This document shows positions 10,131-22,384 of a DNA stretch of 64,000 bases, in pieces (positions within the stretch are counted from its first letter, which is position 1; each line of letters opens with the position of its first letter). The position numbers and the translations under genes are program-made. The notes beneath the pieces are model-generated. The model worked only from the letters and a program-made list of their open reading frames with translations. It did not search any database and was not told the origin of the DNA. The DNA comes from Thunnus maccoyii (taxonomy: Eukaryota; Chordata; Actinopteri; Scombriformes; Scombridae): the NCBI RefSeq assembly GCF_910596095.1, contig NC_056552.1:9095111-9159110 (forward strand), read 5' to 3'.

Positions 10131-13100
10131 GGCAAACGGCAAATAACTACTTTAGTCTTATATGTTCATTTCTAATTTACCCTTATGTTCCTTTAAATAT
10201 AGAAGACATGTTCCACACTGTATGACAATATCACATATCTGCTTGTTCCAACATTTAGTAAATATTTTGAACATAATAAAATATGCTTATTGGGTATCTA
10301 CAGTTGGTAATAGAAGAAGTACAGGGGATATGGGAATATATTTGCATTTAAGAAGAACCTTTAATTAAATTACACTGTATTTCTTTTTTAATTACTTACA
10401 TGCAGAAAATGCATTTAAGAAAATGTTGACAGCTGATGTGCAATCTTTGAAAAGTGTAGAGTGAGTTGAAAATGCCTTAAAAGTGGTGTCTGAACGTGAT
10501 GCAGGTAACTGAAACTTCGGGCAAGGGTTGTAGAGTACAACTTCTGCTTGAATGGAATATAACAGCCAATCACAGGATGAATACTTGGAGCTTGTAAAAG
10601 ATTGTTATTCCCCTCGAAAACAGCTGAGTAGGGAACATCGCTAAAATAACTTGCCCAGGCTTTTAAGTGCCCAAATCACCCGAGACATGATTGGTGCAGT
10701 GTGGACCTTGAGTTTCATGTTCATCAAGGCTAACATTAGTATGTCTGCAAGGGCTAGTCACTGTTGTATTGGCTGCTTTTGCTACTGCTGCTGCTGCTTT
10801 GCTACTGTCTGTTTCTGTCACAACTGCAGCTGGAGTTGCTGCAGCCTCATGGTCTACCTCTGTAGGTTTGTTTTTATTTATTAGGGCCTGAGCCCAAAGG
10901 GCGAAGATCCTATTGTATTTTGTGTGTTTGTTTCTTTCTTATTATTAGGGCCTGAGCCCCAAAGGGGCGAAGACCTTATTGTATTTTGTGTGTTTGTTTC
11001 TTTCTTTGTTCTTTATTATTCTGCCACTTCAACCCTTAATTTGACCCCCTAAACATGTTCAAAAACTCACCAAATTTGGCACGCACATCAGGTCTGGTGA
11101 AAAATTTGATAAAATGTAAAAATGAACCCCTAAAGTGCCAAAATGTGCTCTCTGGCGCTACCTATGTAACAAAATGGCCGCCATGGCCGGCAGGACTGTC
11201 ATAGAGAGATCAAACCAAAACTCAATTATTTGTCTCATCAAGACCTACGAATCAGATGGTGACACCCCTGAGCTAAATCCAACAGGAAGTCCGCAATCAG
11301 CCTTTCAAAATAAGACTTTGCCCCAATTTTGGGCCCAATTTTGCAAACACTATCTTCTCCGAGGGCATTAATGGTATCTGCTTCAAACTTTGATACATGA
11401 CTTATGACACTGTGCTGAAAAAAAGTTGTTAAAAATTTTGTAATAAGTCGAATTTTGTAAGCCCTGAAAGTTGCAGTGCTACATCATACCTTACAATGTA
11501 AAACAATGGGGAAGCAATCTATGGGCATGAACTTTGTGTCAAACAAAGGCTTCTGATGTCTAAACTGTAAAGCTGACCACTTTCAAACCTGTATCAATGG
11601 ATTCATCACAAAATTTCCTACTAAGAAATAATTTTTAATGTAAGATTTGGCCAAAGTAATGGGATTTATGAGGAAATTCACAAAAAGCGTACTCAAAATC
11701 CTCCTCTCCAACTGCTCCTGGTGATGTCACTCCTCCGTGCTGTGAAACATTCCACAATACACACTCATTATAAAATCACAGGAGGAAAAAGAAAAGACTC
11801 TAAAACTCACACTCTAATATCTCAAAAACAATAAAAGATAGAAAAAACATGTAAATTCAAGATTTGTAGGTCAAAGTCTTGTGACTCATTTAAAGTTCAA
11901 ATGAATGTCTGTATCTAAAACTATGTGGAAGCAGTAAATGTTCAAAAAGGTGTGGGGTCGCTCACACTCTCCATTCAAATCAAACTTTCACCAGGTCATG
12001 TGAGTTAAAAGTCTTTCCTTTTCTAAAAATAGACTTGATGAAAATCAGGAAAATAATTTGTTTTACACACAAACTCATCAAGAGTTTTCAATTTACTAAT
12101 TGACATTCAAGTGAATGGGCCCAAAACGCATGATTTTGATGACACGGGTGTGAGCAAGACAGACATGTCTCACCCTGCAGAAAATTCTGATCCTGTCAAT
12201 CAATCTTTCAAAATAAAAGCACACCACACTTGTAATAAATATCCCTCAATTTTAAAAGGCAAAATGATCTGATCCCGACGGACCAGAGTGCGAGGTCCCG
12301 ACCAATGCTGCTTACAGCTTTAATTGTATATAAACTCTCTAAACTATAATAAACTGCTCTGTCAGGGTGAGCGCATACTCACATCTCTTCAATAGTGAGA
12401 TCTGGCTTCCACAAAAGCTCAGCAGGAATGTCTATATGTTTAAGTCCACAAAAGTCATTTGGATTCCATGTAATGTGTTCATTCTTCCAGCTCTACACAG
12501 AAAAACAGGAAATCAGAAAGTAAAGACAAGGGATAAAAGAAATGAGTGAAAGAAAGAATGAATGAATGAAAAGAAGCAATTTAAAGGAAATAATTAGAGG
12601 TTCTGCCAAAGTTCAGTTAGTATTGTTCAGTCTTCCTCAGCGAGAACTCACCATATAAATCCAAACGTAAGAAATTAAAGTCTGGTCAGTCTCTTTCTAT
12701 GAACAAAGAAATACAGAGTATCTGAAAATCTTCCCAGCAGCACAATTAACATAGCTGACCATACATCATAGGACATACACTGTTAATGTAAATTACAACA
12801 AGTTCACACACATCTGACTTCATATTGCATATTTTTGAGGAATCAAATTTGTTACTTTAGCACTTGGAAATGTTTAGGAATTTGGATCCAGACAAAAAAA
12901 AAACCCTCATTGGCAGTGGAAATAATAATTATCATTAAAAAACAAACAAACAAACAAAAAAAGAAAATTTAAAGCTTACCATATCTAGGATGGCATAGAT
13001 TAGCACTTCCAGATATACTTTCATAGTCGTATTGTGGTGTTTAACAGGCCGGGACATGGTGTACAGATCATTTTTACTGGACAGACTCAGGTTCAGGTAG

Positions 13101-14148
13101 TTAAAAAGATGCTGATAACTGCAGTTATCCTCAGAGGACGCCCCATCTACTGCAAGAATACCAAGACACATTCTCTGTCAGAGAGTTAATTCTTAAAAGG
13201 AAAGAAATGTGCTTTTAAATCAGAGCTTGTTTGTCTGAACACCAGAGTTTCTGTTATGTGCTCTAAAGCAAATCACCAACATTTGTTTCTATGGGTATAA
13301 ACTGATTATAAATTCATTTTCAAACCATGAAAAAATTACAAATACCTGCAGTCATATCCAGTGACTGTAGTCACTAAAAGGCCATTATGAGATAGGCGTT
13401 GGCAGGACTCTTATCAAATGTGAGCAATTTGCAGTCATTTAAACCCATTTCAATTTGAGATCCATCTTCTATACAATATGTTGCCCAAAAACATGTCGCT
13501 GAAATCAAACCTAACTCTCCCAAACACAATTTTGAAATCTCTTGAGTATTATCTTTTGAAAAAATTATTTTATATAATAAATATACTCATAAAGACATAA
13601 TTCAATTGTAAAACATGCCAATTTGAAAAAACTAATGAGGGTCAGTTCACTAAATTCTCTCAGTCATGCAGATAGTTTTGGTTTTAACTGGTTATAAGAT
13701 ATTCATCTCTGAGATATTTGCCTCAATCCTAAAACAATGGAGGTGAATGGGATTTTGTTTGTGGTGATCACTGAACTGTACAGTAAAATGGCAATTTAAG
13801 AAATCAACAGAGGCTTTTATTTCCATGGATCACATCCCCATTACTCTAGATTATCCACTTCAAACTGTGAACAGTTTTCAGGACGACGTTTTTGGAAAAG
13901 AGACGCTGCTGTAATTTTTCTTTTTAATTTAATTTTTCACACTGTGAGAATCATACACAAAAATCCCATTCACCCCCATGGAATTGAGGATTATAACAGA
14001 AATGTAACAAACCACAGAAATGATCGAGGAATAATAAATTTAGCCTTTAACCAAACAGCAGGACATTTCTTAGTGTAAATCTGCATGTATCACCAAATTG
14101 TCCCAACTTACCTGTGAGGAGGAGCAGAAAGAAACCTGCAAGCATCAT
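5943..14148 (-). CDS. HTR3-like Cys-loop receptor gene 2 (complete, 10 exons, 467 aa)
   Basis: Exons on the minus strand: 14112-14148, 12980-13146, 12652-12696, 12383-12492, 9888-10057, 9599-9759, 8847-9057, 7925-8101, 7634-7719, 5943-6182 (1404 nt; phases 1,0,0,2,1,0,1,1,0). The 45, 110 and 170 nt exons fit my recollection of mammalian HTR3A structure. The protein has a signal peptide (1-12), an extracellular domain with Cys152/Cys166 13 residues apart, M1 about 238-260, M2 268-289 with Glu267 (-1'), Leu277 (9') and Glu288 (20'), M3 about 302-325, and M4 about 441-461 after the MA-type helix (WTRVTKTINRVFF). The family forms pentameric cation channels in the plasma membrane. Oddities: Gly162 replaces the near-invariant Asp of the FPFD motif; loop B Trp is Val173; the loop C tyrosine pair is missing. 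No stop or frameshift. Closest to gene 3. Ligand unknown; accessory subunit is an alternative. Confidence 0.92.
6640..7205. repeat. intronic repeat with 23-bp hairpin (gene 2 intron 9)
   Basis: Sequence ending ...AGGCTTTGGATACACACACAATAC is shared with gene 3 intron 9 (about 23640-24045). It includes inverted arms at about 6849-6871 and 6904-6926 (GCTACATATCACAACCTCTT and its complement) separated by about 32 bp. The gene 3 copy keeps only one arm clearly. Class unknown. Confidence 0.5.
10072..10128. repeat. (CA)28 microsatellite beside exon 5 acceptor of gene 2
   Basis: Uninterrupted AC/CA run of 57 bp. On the transcribed strand it is a UG repeat that ends 14 nt before the exon 5 acceptor (TTTGTTCTCATACAG). 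The same position holds about 8 CA units in gene 3 and a broken short run in gene 4. Confidence 0.95.
10884..12328. repeat. 1.4-kb interspersed element in gene 2 intron 4
   Basis: Begins TTAGGGCCTGAGCCCAAAGG, with the first ~50 bp duplicated at about 10947, and ends ...TGCTTACAGCTTTAATTGT. The corresponding place in gene 3 (about 29500-29690) lacks it, and flanking words (TATATAAACTCTCTAAACT) are shared, so it is an insertion after the gene 2/gene 3 duplication. The GGGCC.GAGC start and GCTTTAATT end match a repeat type frequent in fish. A 78-codon open frame inside is not convincing. Confidence 0.6.
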
Positions 14149-14280
14149 GTCTGTGAGAGATCTGTACAATTAATGAACATCTCTGTCCTCTCTGTGCTGT
14201 CTAGAAATGTTTGTAGCAGTAATATCACTGCCTCGCACTAGCAGAGGGCTGGTCAGATTTAATGACCAACCCTTTTGTTT
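14149..14280 (-). promoter_or_regulatory. proximal promoter / 5'UTR of gene 2
   Basis: Nearly identical to the gene 1 stretch; inverted repeat TGGTCA-7-TGACCA at 14250-14268. Conservation continues upstream to about 14610 (TGACTGGTTAAAGTGCCAAG), which is also seen above genes 1 and 3 and above the relic at 17.6 kb. Confidence 0.45.
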
Positions 14281-14989
14281 TTTATTTATTAATTTATTCC
14301 TATTTATCTCATTAGTCTAAGGATAGAAACACACGTAATGCAATAATGGTGCCAGGAACTACCAACACCCCTGATACTCTGCTGCATATGGGCAGATTGA
14401 TTTTTACTATCAAACCAAAAGCTGTTAACTTCTTGCTTTCACTATTATTGCTGTTTAGTTTCACAAGTAAAGCAGATTGATGTAGGAGCTGCATCTGAAA
14501 GAAGAAATGTCAAGCATAAACTGGCAGACTACAATTTATTTTATTTACAAATGTACAACTAATCTCAGGTGTGACTGGTTAAAGTGCCAAGCTTTAACAT
14601 ATTTTCAAGGGCACAATTCATTTCTTGCCCTCTTGTCACATCGAGCATTGTGTTCGTCAAAATTGCCACTTCTGATAATGGGAGAAGCTGCTAGCTCTGG
14701 AATTATTTTTCCCCATATGGAAACAGTTAGAATTTAATAATACTACAGATTTATGTAGTACAAAGGTTATAATAACAAGGTAATACTAATCACCAATCTG
14801 CTCATGTCTGCAGTATTAAAAGAATCAATCAAGTAATTAAGTAAAAGTAGTATACTGCAGTGGAAAAGTCCTACATTCAAAATCAGTAATGCACTTAAGG
14901 AAAGGTTGATGGACAAAATACAGTTCTACCAAGTCTTTCCATTTTCAGTCGAGTGCTAGCTCAGTCTTTGTAACTTTAAAATGTGTGGC

Positions 14990-15905
14990 CATCGCATGAG
15001 GTTAATTTTCTCCCACCAAATTGGATAATTCTATAAGTAATAACCACAAGTGATTTGTACAAACAGTGATGAATCCTACTCTAACTTCAATTATTTCCCA
15101 ACTTCTCTTTTGAAAAGCCTGTTCAGAGTTGTCAGTTAAATGTAACCCGTGTAACCCTTGTTCACTTCTATGGAGGACTAGGTTTATGGATGCCTGACCT
15201 GTATATTCAAATATATGGCTCACAAAATCATTATTGGAAGAAGTGCAAGTTTTATTCCTTTAATAAACTATCCACTGCTGTATATGGAGACTTACTCACA
15301 GGATTGCAATTTTATCTTTGTCTAGAATACACACTCTTGTAAATGTGTGCAGTACAGCTGCTTGTGCCAGGGTACCATTAGGTAACGCCCAAGCTTCTGT
15401 CACTACCCTGTCATTCACTACGACATAGCCAGCAGGTGTTTGTTATCAGATGGTTCACATTCTGAACCGTCAGTGTAGAGAATCAGATCACAATTAGGTA
15501 TTGGTGTCTGCAACAAATGTGGTCTTGGAGACATGCTCGTTTCAATAATAACAAGGCAATCATGCTCATTTTCTGCCTTTTCTGATTTAAGGAAGGGGAG
15601 TGTTTCAAAGATATGTGGGAAATGGAAAGAATGATCACCTCCTATCCTGAGCGACATGCTGCCGTTATATGCTGAATAGCAGAGCATCATAAATGAAACC
15701 CCAAAGTATGGTTTACATTTTCTATTACCCTGTCATTTGCAAGTGCTTTTATCATTGTGTTGCACCACACAGTCCCCAGGCTGGGGCTCCAGAGAGTGCA
15801 TGTTTTAGTTCATGGAAAGCTTTATACATTTCCTCAGTTGGAGGAGCAGATTGGACTGTGGCTGCCCGAAAAACTGAGTCCATAAGAGCATTAATCCAGT
15901 GCCTG
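14990..15905 (-). pseudogene. endogenous retrovirus pol remnant (RT connection-RNase H), copy 1
   Basis: On the minus strand, from about 15900 leftward, frames resemble the retroviral RT connection (KAFHELKHAL near 15820) and then RNase H with the first catalytic Asp in DLILYTDGS (near 15470) and a following AWALPNGTLAQAA stretch (near 15375). Frames are broken and both sides are missing, so it is dead. Bases 14990-15235 show no recognisable domain but share homology with 32930-33155, as the pol part does with 33330-33960. Class I (gamma/epsilon-like) is inferred from motif style. Confidence 0.75.
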
Positions 15906-16439
15906 CAGTAGTTTGCCATTCTGAAAAACCCCTAAATGCTCCCAATGAGCAGGTTGACACCTCTCAGTGACTGAACGCCTAATGAGCTATGAATGTAGAT
16001 GTTTATTAGCGAACTTTATATTTTGGCTGAAGTATGAGTGGCAAGTCACCTGTTGTAGCTACAGTACTTCCAAGAGTCAGTGTTGAGCTTATAAGTGGTG
16101 AGCTACACAACTTACTACACATAGGATATTTTCAGGAAGGAAAAGTCATGTTTCAAATGTCAAATGTGGCTGTTTCTGTTTGTATAATTACTCCCTGCAT
16201 TATTTCTAACTGATCTGCTGAACAAAGAGCTCCAGATATCTCCATATGTTGTTGTGTCGACAGGTTTTTAGTGCCACTAACTAAGCTCTGCTAATTCGGT
16301 GAGGAACACGTTTAATTTCCTGTAAATTCTTCACAATAAAAGTCTCCCATTATTTAGTCATTTTAAAAGCTTTTAATTTGAAGCACTTAAGCAGGAAACA
16401 TTGGTTTTTCATCAGCAGTAACTTAACATGACTGATATG

Positions 16440-16690
16440 GCTGCCCCTCAGCCGGTTTCTGGAAAGCTGGCCTATCAGAACAGAGTGGGTTCATCGGGTG
16501 GGGGGCGTTAAAGAGACAGGAGCTAAAACTGCCTATTAAGAGACAGAGACTGAACTGAGGGGCTGCATAAAGGGCCAGTATAAGATAAAAAAGGAGTTTT
16601 TTTTAAACTGTGAATCATGCAAAGCTACTCTAGTAGAGTCCAAAAAAATTTTGAGAGCTGGAAATGTGCATAATAGCTACCCATTAAAGG
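16440..16690 (-). repeat. truncated copy of the GGGACATA TIR element, reverse orientation
   Basis: The words AAAGAGACAGGAGCTAAAAC, GAACTGAGGGGCTGCATAAA and GTATAA... are the reverse complement of the 5' half of the element at 21734-22378. It ends abruptly at the relic receptor unit (about 16690) exactly where exon 2 should follow, so it may have replaced that exon. Confidence 0.5.
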
Positions 16691-17395
16691 AAAGAAATCA
16701 GGATATGTCCATGCTCTTAACTTTTCTTTTAGATTAAAACTTCATGGCTGTGATCTTTGTCTGGACATCAGTTACTTAATGCCCTCTTAATTACTTAAAT
16801 GACAAACATCAGTGTCTGTAGATGTAAACTACTTCTAAATTTATTTTCAAACCATGAAAAACACTCAAATATCTGCAGTAATATCCAGTGATTGTGGTCG
16901 CTAAAAGGCCATTATGAGATGGGTGTTGGCAGGATTGCAAGTTTTATCTCATCAAATGTCAGCAATTTGCAGCCATTTAAATCCATTTCAATTTGAGATC
17001 CATCTGTTATACAGTATGTTGTCCAAAAGCATGTCGCTCAAATCAAGGCTAAACTCTCCCAGAACACAATTTTGAAATCTCGAGTATTATCTTTTGATGT
17101 ATTCTTTTATATAATATATATACATATAAAGACATAATTTAATTGTAAAACATGGCATTTTGAAAATTTTTTGAAAAGGATATTTCTTAGAGTAAATCTG
17201 TATGTTTCACCAAAATGTCCCAACTTACTGGTGAGGAGGAGCAGAAAGAAACTTGCAAGCATCATGTCTGTGAGAGGTCTACTCAGTAAATGAGCATGTC
17301 TGTCCTCTCTGTGCTATCTAGAAATGTTTGTAGCAATAATATCACTGCCTCGCACTGGAAGAGGGCTGGTCAGATTTAATGACCAGCCCTTTTAT
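16690..17395 (-). pseudogene. relic HTR3-like unit: promoter, exon 1 and part of intron 1
   Basis: Exon 1 (17229-17265) reads MMLASFFLLLLT with an intact GTAAGT donor, and the promoter block to its right has the best version of the inverted repeat, 10-bp arms GGGCTGGTCA/TGACCAGCCC at 17363-17389. Intron 1 homology runs left to about 16690 and then stops; exon 2 and everything downstream are absent. The promoter and signal exon could still be transcribed and spliced onto a distant acceptor, but nothing shows that they are. Confidence 0.75.
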
Positions 17396-17399
17396 TTAT

Positions 17400-18636
17400 T
17401 AATGTTTTCCTATTTTATCTCATTAGTCTAAGGATAGAAACACATGTAATGCAAGAATGGTGCCAGGAACTGCCAACACCCCTGATACTCAGCTACATGT
17501 GGGTAGATCAATTTTGCTATCAAACCAAAAGCAGTAAATTCTCATTTCCACTATTGTTGCTGTTTAGTTTCACAAGTAAAGCAGATCAATGTAGCAGCTG
17601 CGTCTGAAAGGTGAAATGTCAAGCATAAACTGGTAGACTATAATTTACATTTATTTACAATAAATATACAACTGATCTCAAGTGTGACTGGTTAAAGTGC
17701 CAAGCTTTAAAGCTGGAGTGCACTAAACTCACACCAATCACTTCTCTCACTTTAAATTTATCTGTGTATGTGCCATATGTTTCCTTGCACTTCCTTGATG
17801 TCAGCTTTTTCTTTTGTGTATTTGTAGGGGACACTGTGTGCGATAGTTACTGGCGTGCTACAACCTGATATTCCTGGCCTCTGTCAGAAGGCTTAGGCAA
17901 CTTATTTGATGAAGAAAGAGCTTCCACAGATTGTGTTCGTTCTCACTGTCAGAATACTTTACTGAAGGGTTGTTTGTGGAATATCATCAACATGTACAAT
18001 GTGTGGTATATCTGAAATAAACAATGGAAAAAATATGATGAATAATAATCTCCAGTAAAGGGCATAGAATACATATGCTGGATAATCCAAAATGAAGCAA
18101 TAACGGCCTCTAGTGGCCAAACACACCAGGATGACATGTACCAGTTGAACCATCCACTACACAATCAATGGTAATAAATGGTGTTAAATGCCATGAAAAT
18201 AAGTAGATAATAAGTAGTAGATGTAAGTAATATTACAATATTCAGGCCAGTTTGACATAAAGAGCAGTAACAATAACATAAAGTAACATATCAATAAGAA
18301 ATAATTAACTAAAGGCTTATAACAATATAGGGTAGCCAGATGCTTCTTCAACCTTGTGTACGCAAAGCTACGGGATGTGAACATTGCCACATGTACAACA
18401 GATTTAACATATTTAACAACATAACACATTATTTCCTTGATTAGTCTGTACGAATGCTGAATACTGCCTTGTATCCTCCTGAGCTAGCACAAACCCATGA
18501 AGCTACATATCATAGCATCCACCTGCTCCTGCTAATATTACCCTCTAGCTAGCACAATTTACCTTTTGTCTCCCCTTAACCTCCTCCACAGGTAATCATT
18601 TTTTGTTGGCACAGTTGTAATTTGACTTTGCTAACC
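17400..18636. other. relic upstream flank, then AT-rich spacer
   Basis: Up to about 17715 this is the duplicated promoter-distal flank also seen at 1925-2060 and 14470-14610. From 17720 to 18636 I see no gene, RNA or clear repeat; short open frames lack codon structure. Confidence 0.4.
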
Positions 18637-19260
18637 TTATGGCCCCCTTTTTGCTAGGGCATGCAATACAGCCAATGAGTCTCTCTCACACTGTTCTTTA
18701 GGGGTACTACACATAAGTAGATCATCAACATACTGAATCAGGGTACACTCTATATATCTCAAATGCAAACAGGTATTAAGAATCTGGATGTAAAGGCACA
18801 CTAAAAGTGCTGAACATACATCAATCACAGTGTACCATTTAATGTCTGGTGGAACATTTGATAGCAGAGTATGTGGATCAGGTACTACTGGGGTTTCTGC
18901 CTCTACCACAGTATTGACTATGATTAGATCATGGGTTTTAACCAACACTCCAGCCTGCAACAAACCTTCTATTGTAGATTTTCCCCTGCCATTCCCTGAG
19001 GGTATTGTCTTTTGTATTGTAGCTTAGCCCCTGGTCTCAATTTGATTTCCAACGGTTGTGCTGATTTTACTAGTCCTACACCTATCTTGTGTTATGACCA
19101 CAAACAGTCTGGTATTTGCTGCAGCAATTTCACCTGTTCTGCACTGAATGCCGTCTGTGTGACTGGTCTGTCATCCACTATCACTCTTTCAGCTATTCCC
19201 TGATCTCCTGTTTTGGTTGATATCCTAATGAACTGTTGTCTGCCGAGATGGACCCAGGTA
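18637..19260 (-). pseudogene. endogenous retrovirus pol remnant (end of protease to RT)
   Basis: Minus-strand frames contain VVPDPHTLLS, YTVIDVCSA and the RT catalytic box YVDD, followed by CERDSLAVLHALAKRGP. Roughly 60 residues expected between the VIDVCSA strand and YVDD are missing, and the N-terminal part is split by stops and frameshifts, so it encodes no active enzyme. The stretch 19260-19950 may be older protease or gag sequence but shows no motif I trust. Likely the same retrovirus family as the remnants near 15.4 and 33.5 kb, but covering a different part of pol. Confidence 0.8.
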
Positions 19261-20109
19261 CAAAGCATGAAAGTTTAACATCATACTGAACTCCTTCTGC
19301 CATGTTATCAATCAACATTTATAATGTGCTAGGTTTTTTAGAGGACAGGTATTTATTACCTGTGGCATGTGCAGAAGCAATCTGAAGCCAGAATCAACAA
19401 ATTTTTTTGGTAATAAGTATTCTGCTCATCTCTATTTGTGGCCATCTTTGTTTCTGGTTAGTAGACACCTCTTCTCCAGGACCCCAGGCCCTGTGCCCCT
19501 CCTGACTGGCTCGCCAATTAATGTCATGGAAAAAATCTTTCAGATTGGCCAGTGAATCTTCAGGTCCTCCACAGGTTTATGAAGCAGACACTCTAGGGTA
19601 CCTCCTATTTTTCAAATTCTGGGGAATTTCCATCATCTGATACTATGATGGCTTCCCATGAATCAGCAAACTTTAGGGATTTTCCATTCCACTCCTCACT
19701 ACTATATAATGCTCATGTTTGCAAACATGTTATCGTCTTCTTCTTGTTTATTTTCCCTATAATGTTAACACTTGCAACATGTTATCTGCTCTAGTTGTTT
19801 TTTCCCCAGATATCTGGTCCAGTGCTGGTGGTTTAACCTACCACATCTTGTTGTATTCCTCAGACATCAAAGGCCTTTTCTGGCACTCTTACCCAATACT
19901 CCTACAACTTGACCTGAACACCACGTGTTGCAACTAAATGCATCACATTCTCTATGAAAGGATTACCTTAAAAAGTCTTCAACTGAATGAAATACAGAAA
20001 AAAGGTATGAAATTATAACTTTAGAGCCCTTATGTTTGCCTAGTTATCCAATGCCTCTCCATTTGTTAATATTAAGTTTATGAATCTTTTATCAGTCTTT
20101 CAATATCAG

Positions 20110-20760
20110 TCCATTATCACAAATATCTGCAATAATATCCGGAGCTTGTGGTCACAAGATGGGCGTTGTGATGGCAGCCATGTAGAGTATCAGTTCATGT
20201 CTCCTCTAAATTATTTTAAAATGTGGGCATTTTTACAGTAATCTATTTGAGATCCATCTGCAATATACCACCAAGTACATGTTGTTAAATCAGCACAATC
20301 AGCACTTACTCTGAAGATCTGATTGAGCTGCAGCAATTTAAAAAGCCGTTAGCAAACATTCTCCTATTTCCAGTGGTATGCCCCTCTTTCATTAAATAAG
20401 TAATTTGTGATAAGTTAAATGGTCAGAGAAAAGGAAGTCCTATTTGTCAGTAGGACTTCTGCCTCTATCCCAGTACCATGAAGGTGGATGAAATATCCTT
20501 TGTGGTGCTCACAGCTTGAAGCATTAAATCAACAAAAAAAATCAACAGAAACATTGTCCACCTTACTCCAGACTTAATTGTGAACAGACGCTGAGGATGA
20601 GCAGAAGCCAACGAGCATCATCAGAGCAGAACCAGAGAGAATCCAAAGTCTGTGAGAAGTGTGTTCTCTGTGCTGTGTGGAAATATAACAGTGAAGTAAA
20701 AATACCACTGCCTTACACTGGAAGAGGGCTGGGGAAAGCGAATGACCAACCCTTTTTTTG
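20110..20760 (-). pseudogene. decayed HTR3-like promoter and exon 1
   Basis: The right end (20705-20757) matches the conserved promoter block (CACTGCCTTACACTGGAAGA). Two adjacent ATGs end at 20621 and start MMLVGF, as in gene 4, but the frame degenerates and the donor GTAAGT is gone. Intron-1-like words (AATATCTGCAATAATATCC, ATGGGCGTTG) continue left to about 20110. Older than the 17.2-kb relic. Confidence 0.55.
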
Positions 20761-20921
20761 ATATATCAGCGGTCAAAGACAGTGATTGCTAACCAGAGGT
20801 CTGTGTACCCCAGGGTGTACCTCTGCAGTTTCCAGGGAGCATGTGGAAAGGTTTTGGGGAAACTCAGCTAATTTGAAAGAAATATGTTATGATTTAGTAA
20901 AGAAATCACACATTTTAAGGA

Positions 20922-21115
20922 AGAGGTCCTGGTGGCTTAGTGTTTAAAACGCATACAATATACAGTACTCTCCCTGGTTTTATTCCAGCTGAGGATCTGC
21001 TGTTATCACGATGTTTTAAACCACCGGAACCTGACCAGAAACAATCAACTGTACTTCTTGACCTGCCCTGTTAAAAACTACAAACATCCTACACTGGTAT
21101 CCCTGTAGTGGTTAA
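20922..21115 (+). repeat. degenerate tRNA-derived SINE head
   Basis: GGTCCTGGTGGCTTAGTGTT resembles a pol III A box, and TGGTTTTATTCCAGC a decayed B box about 45 bp later. Weak evidence; no target duplication identified. Confidence 0.3.
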
Positions 21116-21733
21116 AGCTTTAACGTGTTTTAATTTTTCAATTATAATTATTATTTCCTCTGACATGGGTTTTTTTTTGTCCCATTACTCTTTTTGCCCC
21201 ACCCCACCATCATTTCCCATCAAACATTTTGATTAAAGGTAATGAAAACCCACAAAAGTTTATTTTTTACTGTTTATTTCTCCATTACAAACACAACTAC
21301 ATGTTTTCAGAACAATATAACAGAACTGTTATTTCATCATATTAATAATATAATTTAATTAAATACAAATGCAAATGTAGATTTGGAAGAACACCACAGA
21401 AGAGAACATGAAATTACTCAACCCATATAGATACACATTTACATGTCTTCTGAAAGTGATCCTGTGGCCTATGCTGCCTCATGCTTTGTTAAATGGATAA
21501 GCAAACAAAAACAATGAAACAGTGTTACTCATGTTATACTGCTACCTGTTTGTTAACACTTACTTGCTTCCTTTTTTGATACATTTTTGATACATATTAC
21601 ATATCAAAGACATAATAAATTCAATTAAACTTCATAATACAACGAGACTAGTGTCACAGGCTGATACTGAGTACATGTAAACAACACTACTGAAGGACTA
21701 CATACAGTTTATATAGAGATGTGAGATCTTAAT

Positions 21734-22378
21734 GGGGACATATCATGCACATTTATCGGTCTATATTTATGTTCTGGGGCTCTGCTGTAATATTTTTGGA
21801 TTATTTACAGTTCAAAAACGCCTCCATATTTAAGTTATACTGTCCCTTTATAGAGCCCCTCAGTTCAGCCTCTGTCTGAAACAGGCTGTTTTAGTTCCTG
21901 TCTCTTTAAGGCACATGAGCCCACTCCATTCTGATTGGCCAGCTCGTGGAAGAAGCATCACGGCCAACTTCCAGCCACTCGGGATGCTACATAAACAAAC
22001 AATACCAGTAGGATTTCATTTCTTTTTCTCCTTCTTTACCCAGAATGGAATCCTTTCAAATACATCTGCACATGTTTGAGACAAAATCCAATCCGAAATA
22101 TGTGAATGGACAATGTGAACAATACCATGGAACATCCTTAGCAACAAAGACTATGGCTGTTTGTGGGCAAACAATCTGACATCAGTTCAATGGGGAAATA
22201 GAGGTAACATGGCAAACAAAGCATTCAGAGTAGACTGAAGCCCTGGTTTTTGACTTTCAGGAAGTATTTTACATATGTTCACCTTATGTTATGGATCTTT
22301 GATCTTTGTTTAACATAGACATCCGATATTATAGCAGTATATAAATGACAGAAAATCTCAGAGAGCATGTTATGTCCC
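21734..22378. mobile_element. non-autonomous TIR element (about 645 bp)
   Basis: The ends are imperfect inverted repeats GGGACATATCATGC and its counterpart GCATGTTATGTCCC (13 of 14 matching). Interior words recur at 16440-16690 in reverse. No transposase frame. A TTAA sits near both ends, but not cleanly at the boundaries, so the superfamily is open. Confidence 0.55.
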
Positions 22379-22384
22379 TTTTTA

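Noticed and set aside
5943-14148. Zinc-activated channel (ZACN) identity
   Set aside because: M4 shows some likeness, but exon 2-4 text (RPVK, YAILD, YVW, WNPNDF) and M1-M2 follow 5-HT3 subunits much more closely.
5943-14148. Assigning HTR3A, HTR3B or HTR3C symbols to single genes
   Set aside because: The agonist-site residues do not match HTR3A, and orthology within a fish-specific array cannot be settled without a tree.
21734-22378. piggyBac membership of this TIR element because of nearby TTAA
   Set aside because: TTAA is not exactly at the element edges, and the ends (GGGACATA) do not match the CCC-type ends of the clear piggyBac at 54.1 kb.
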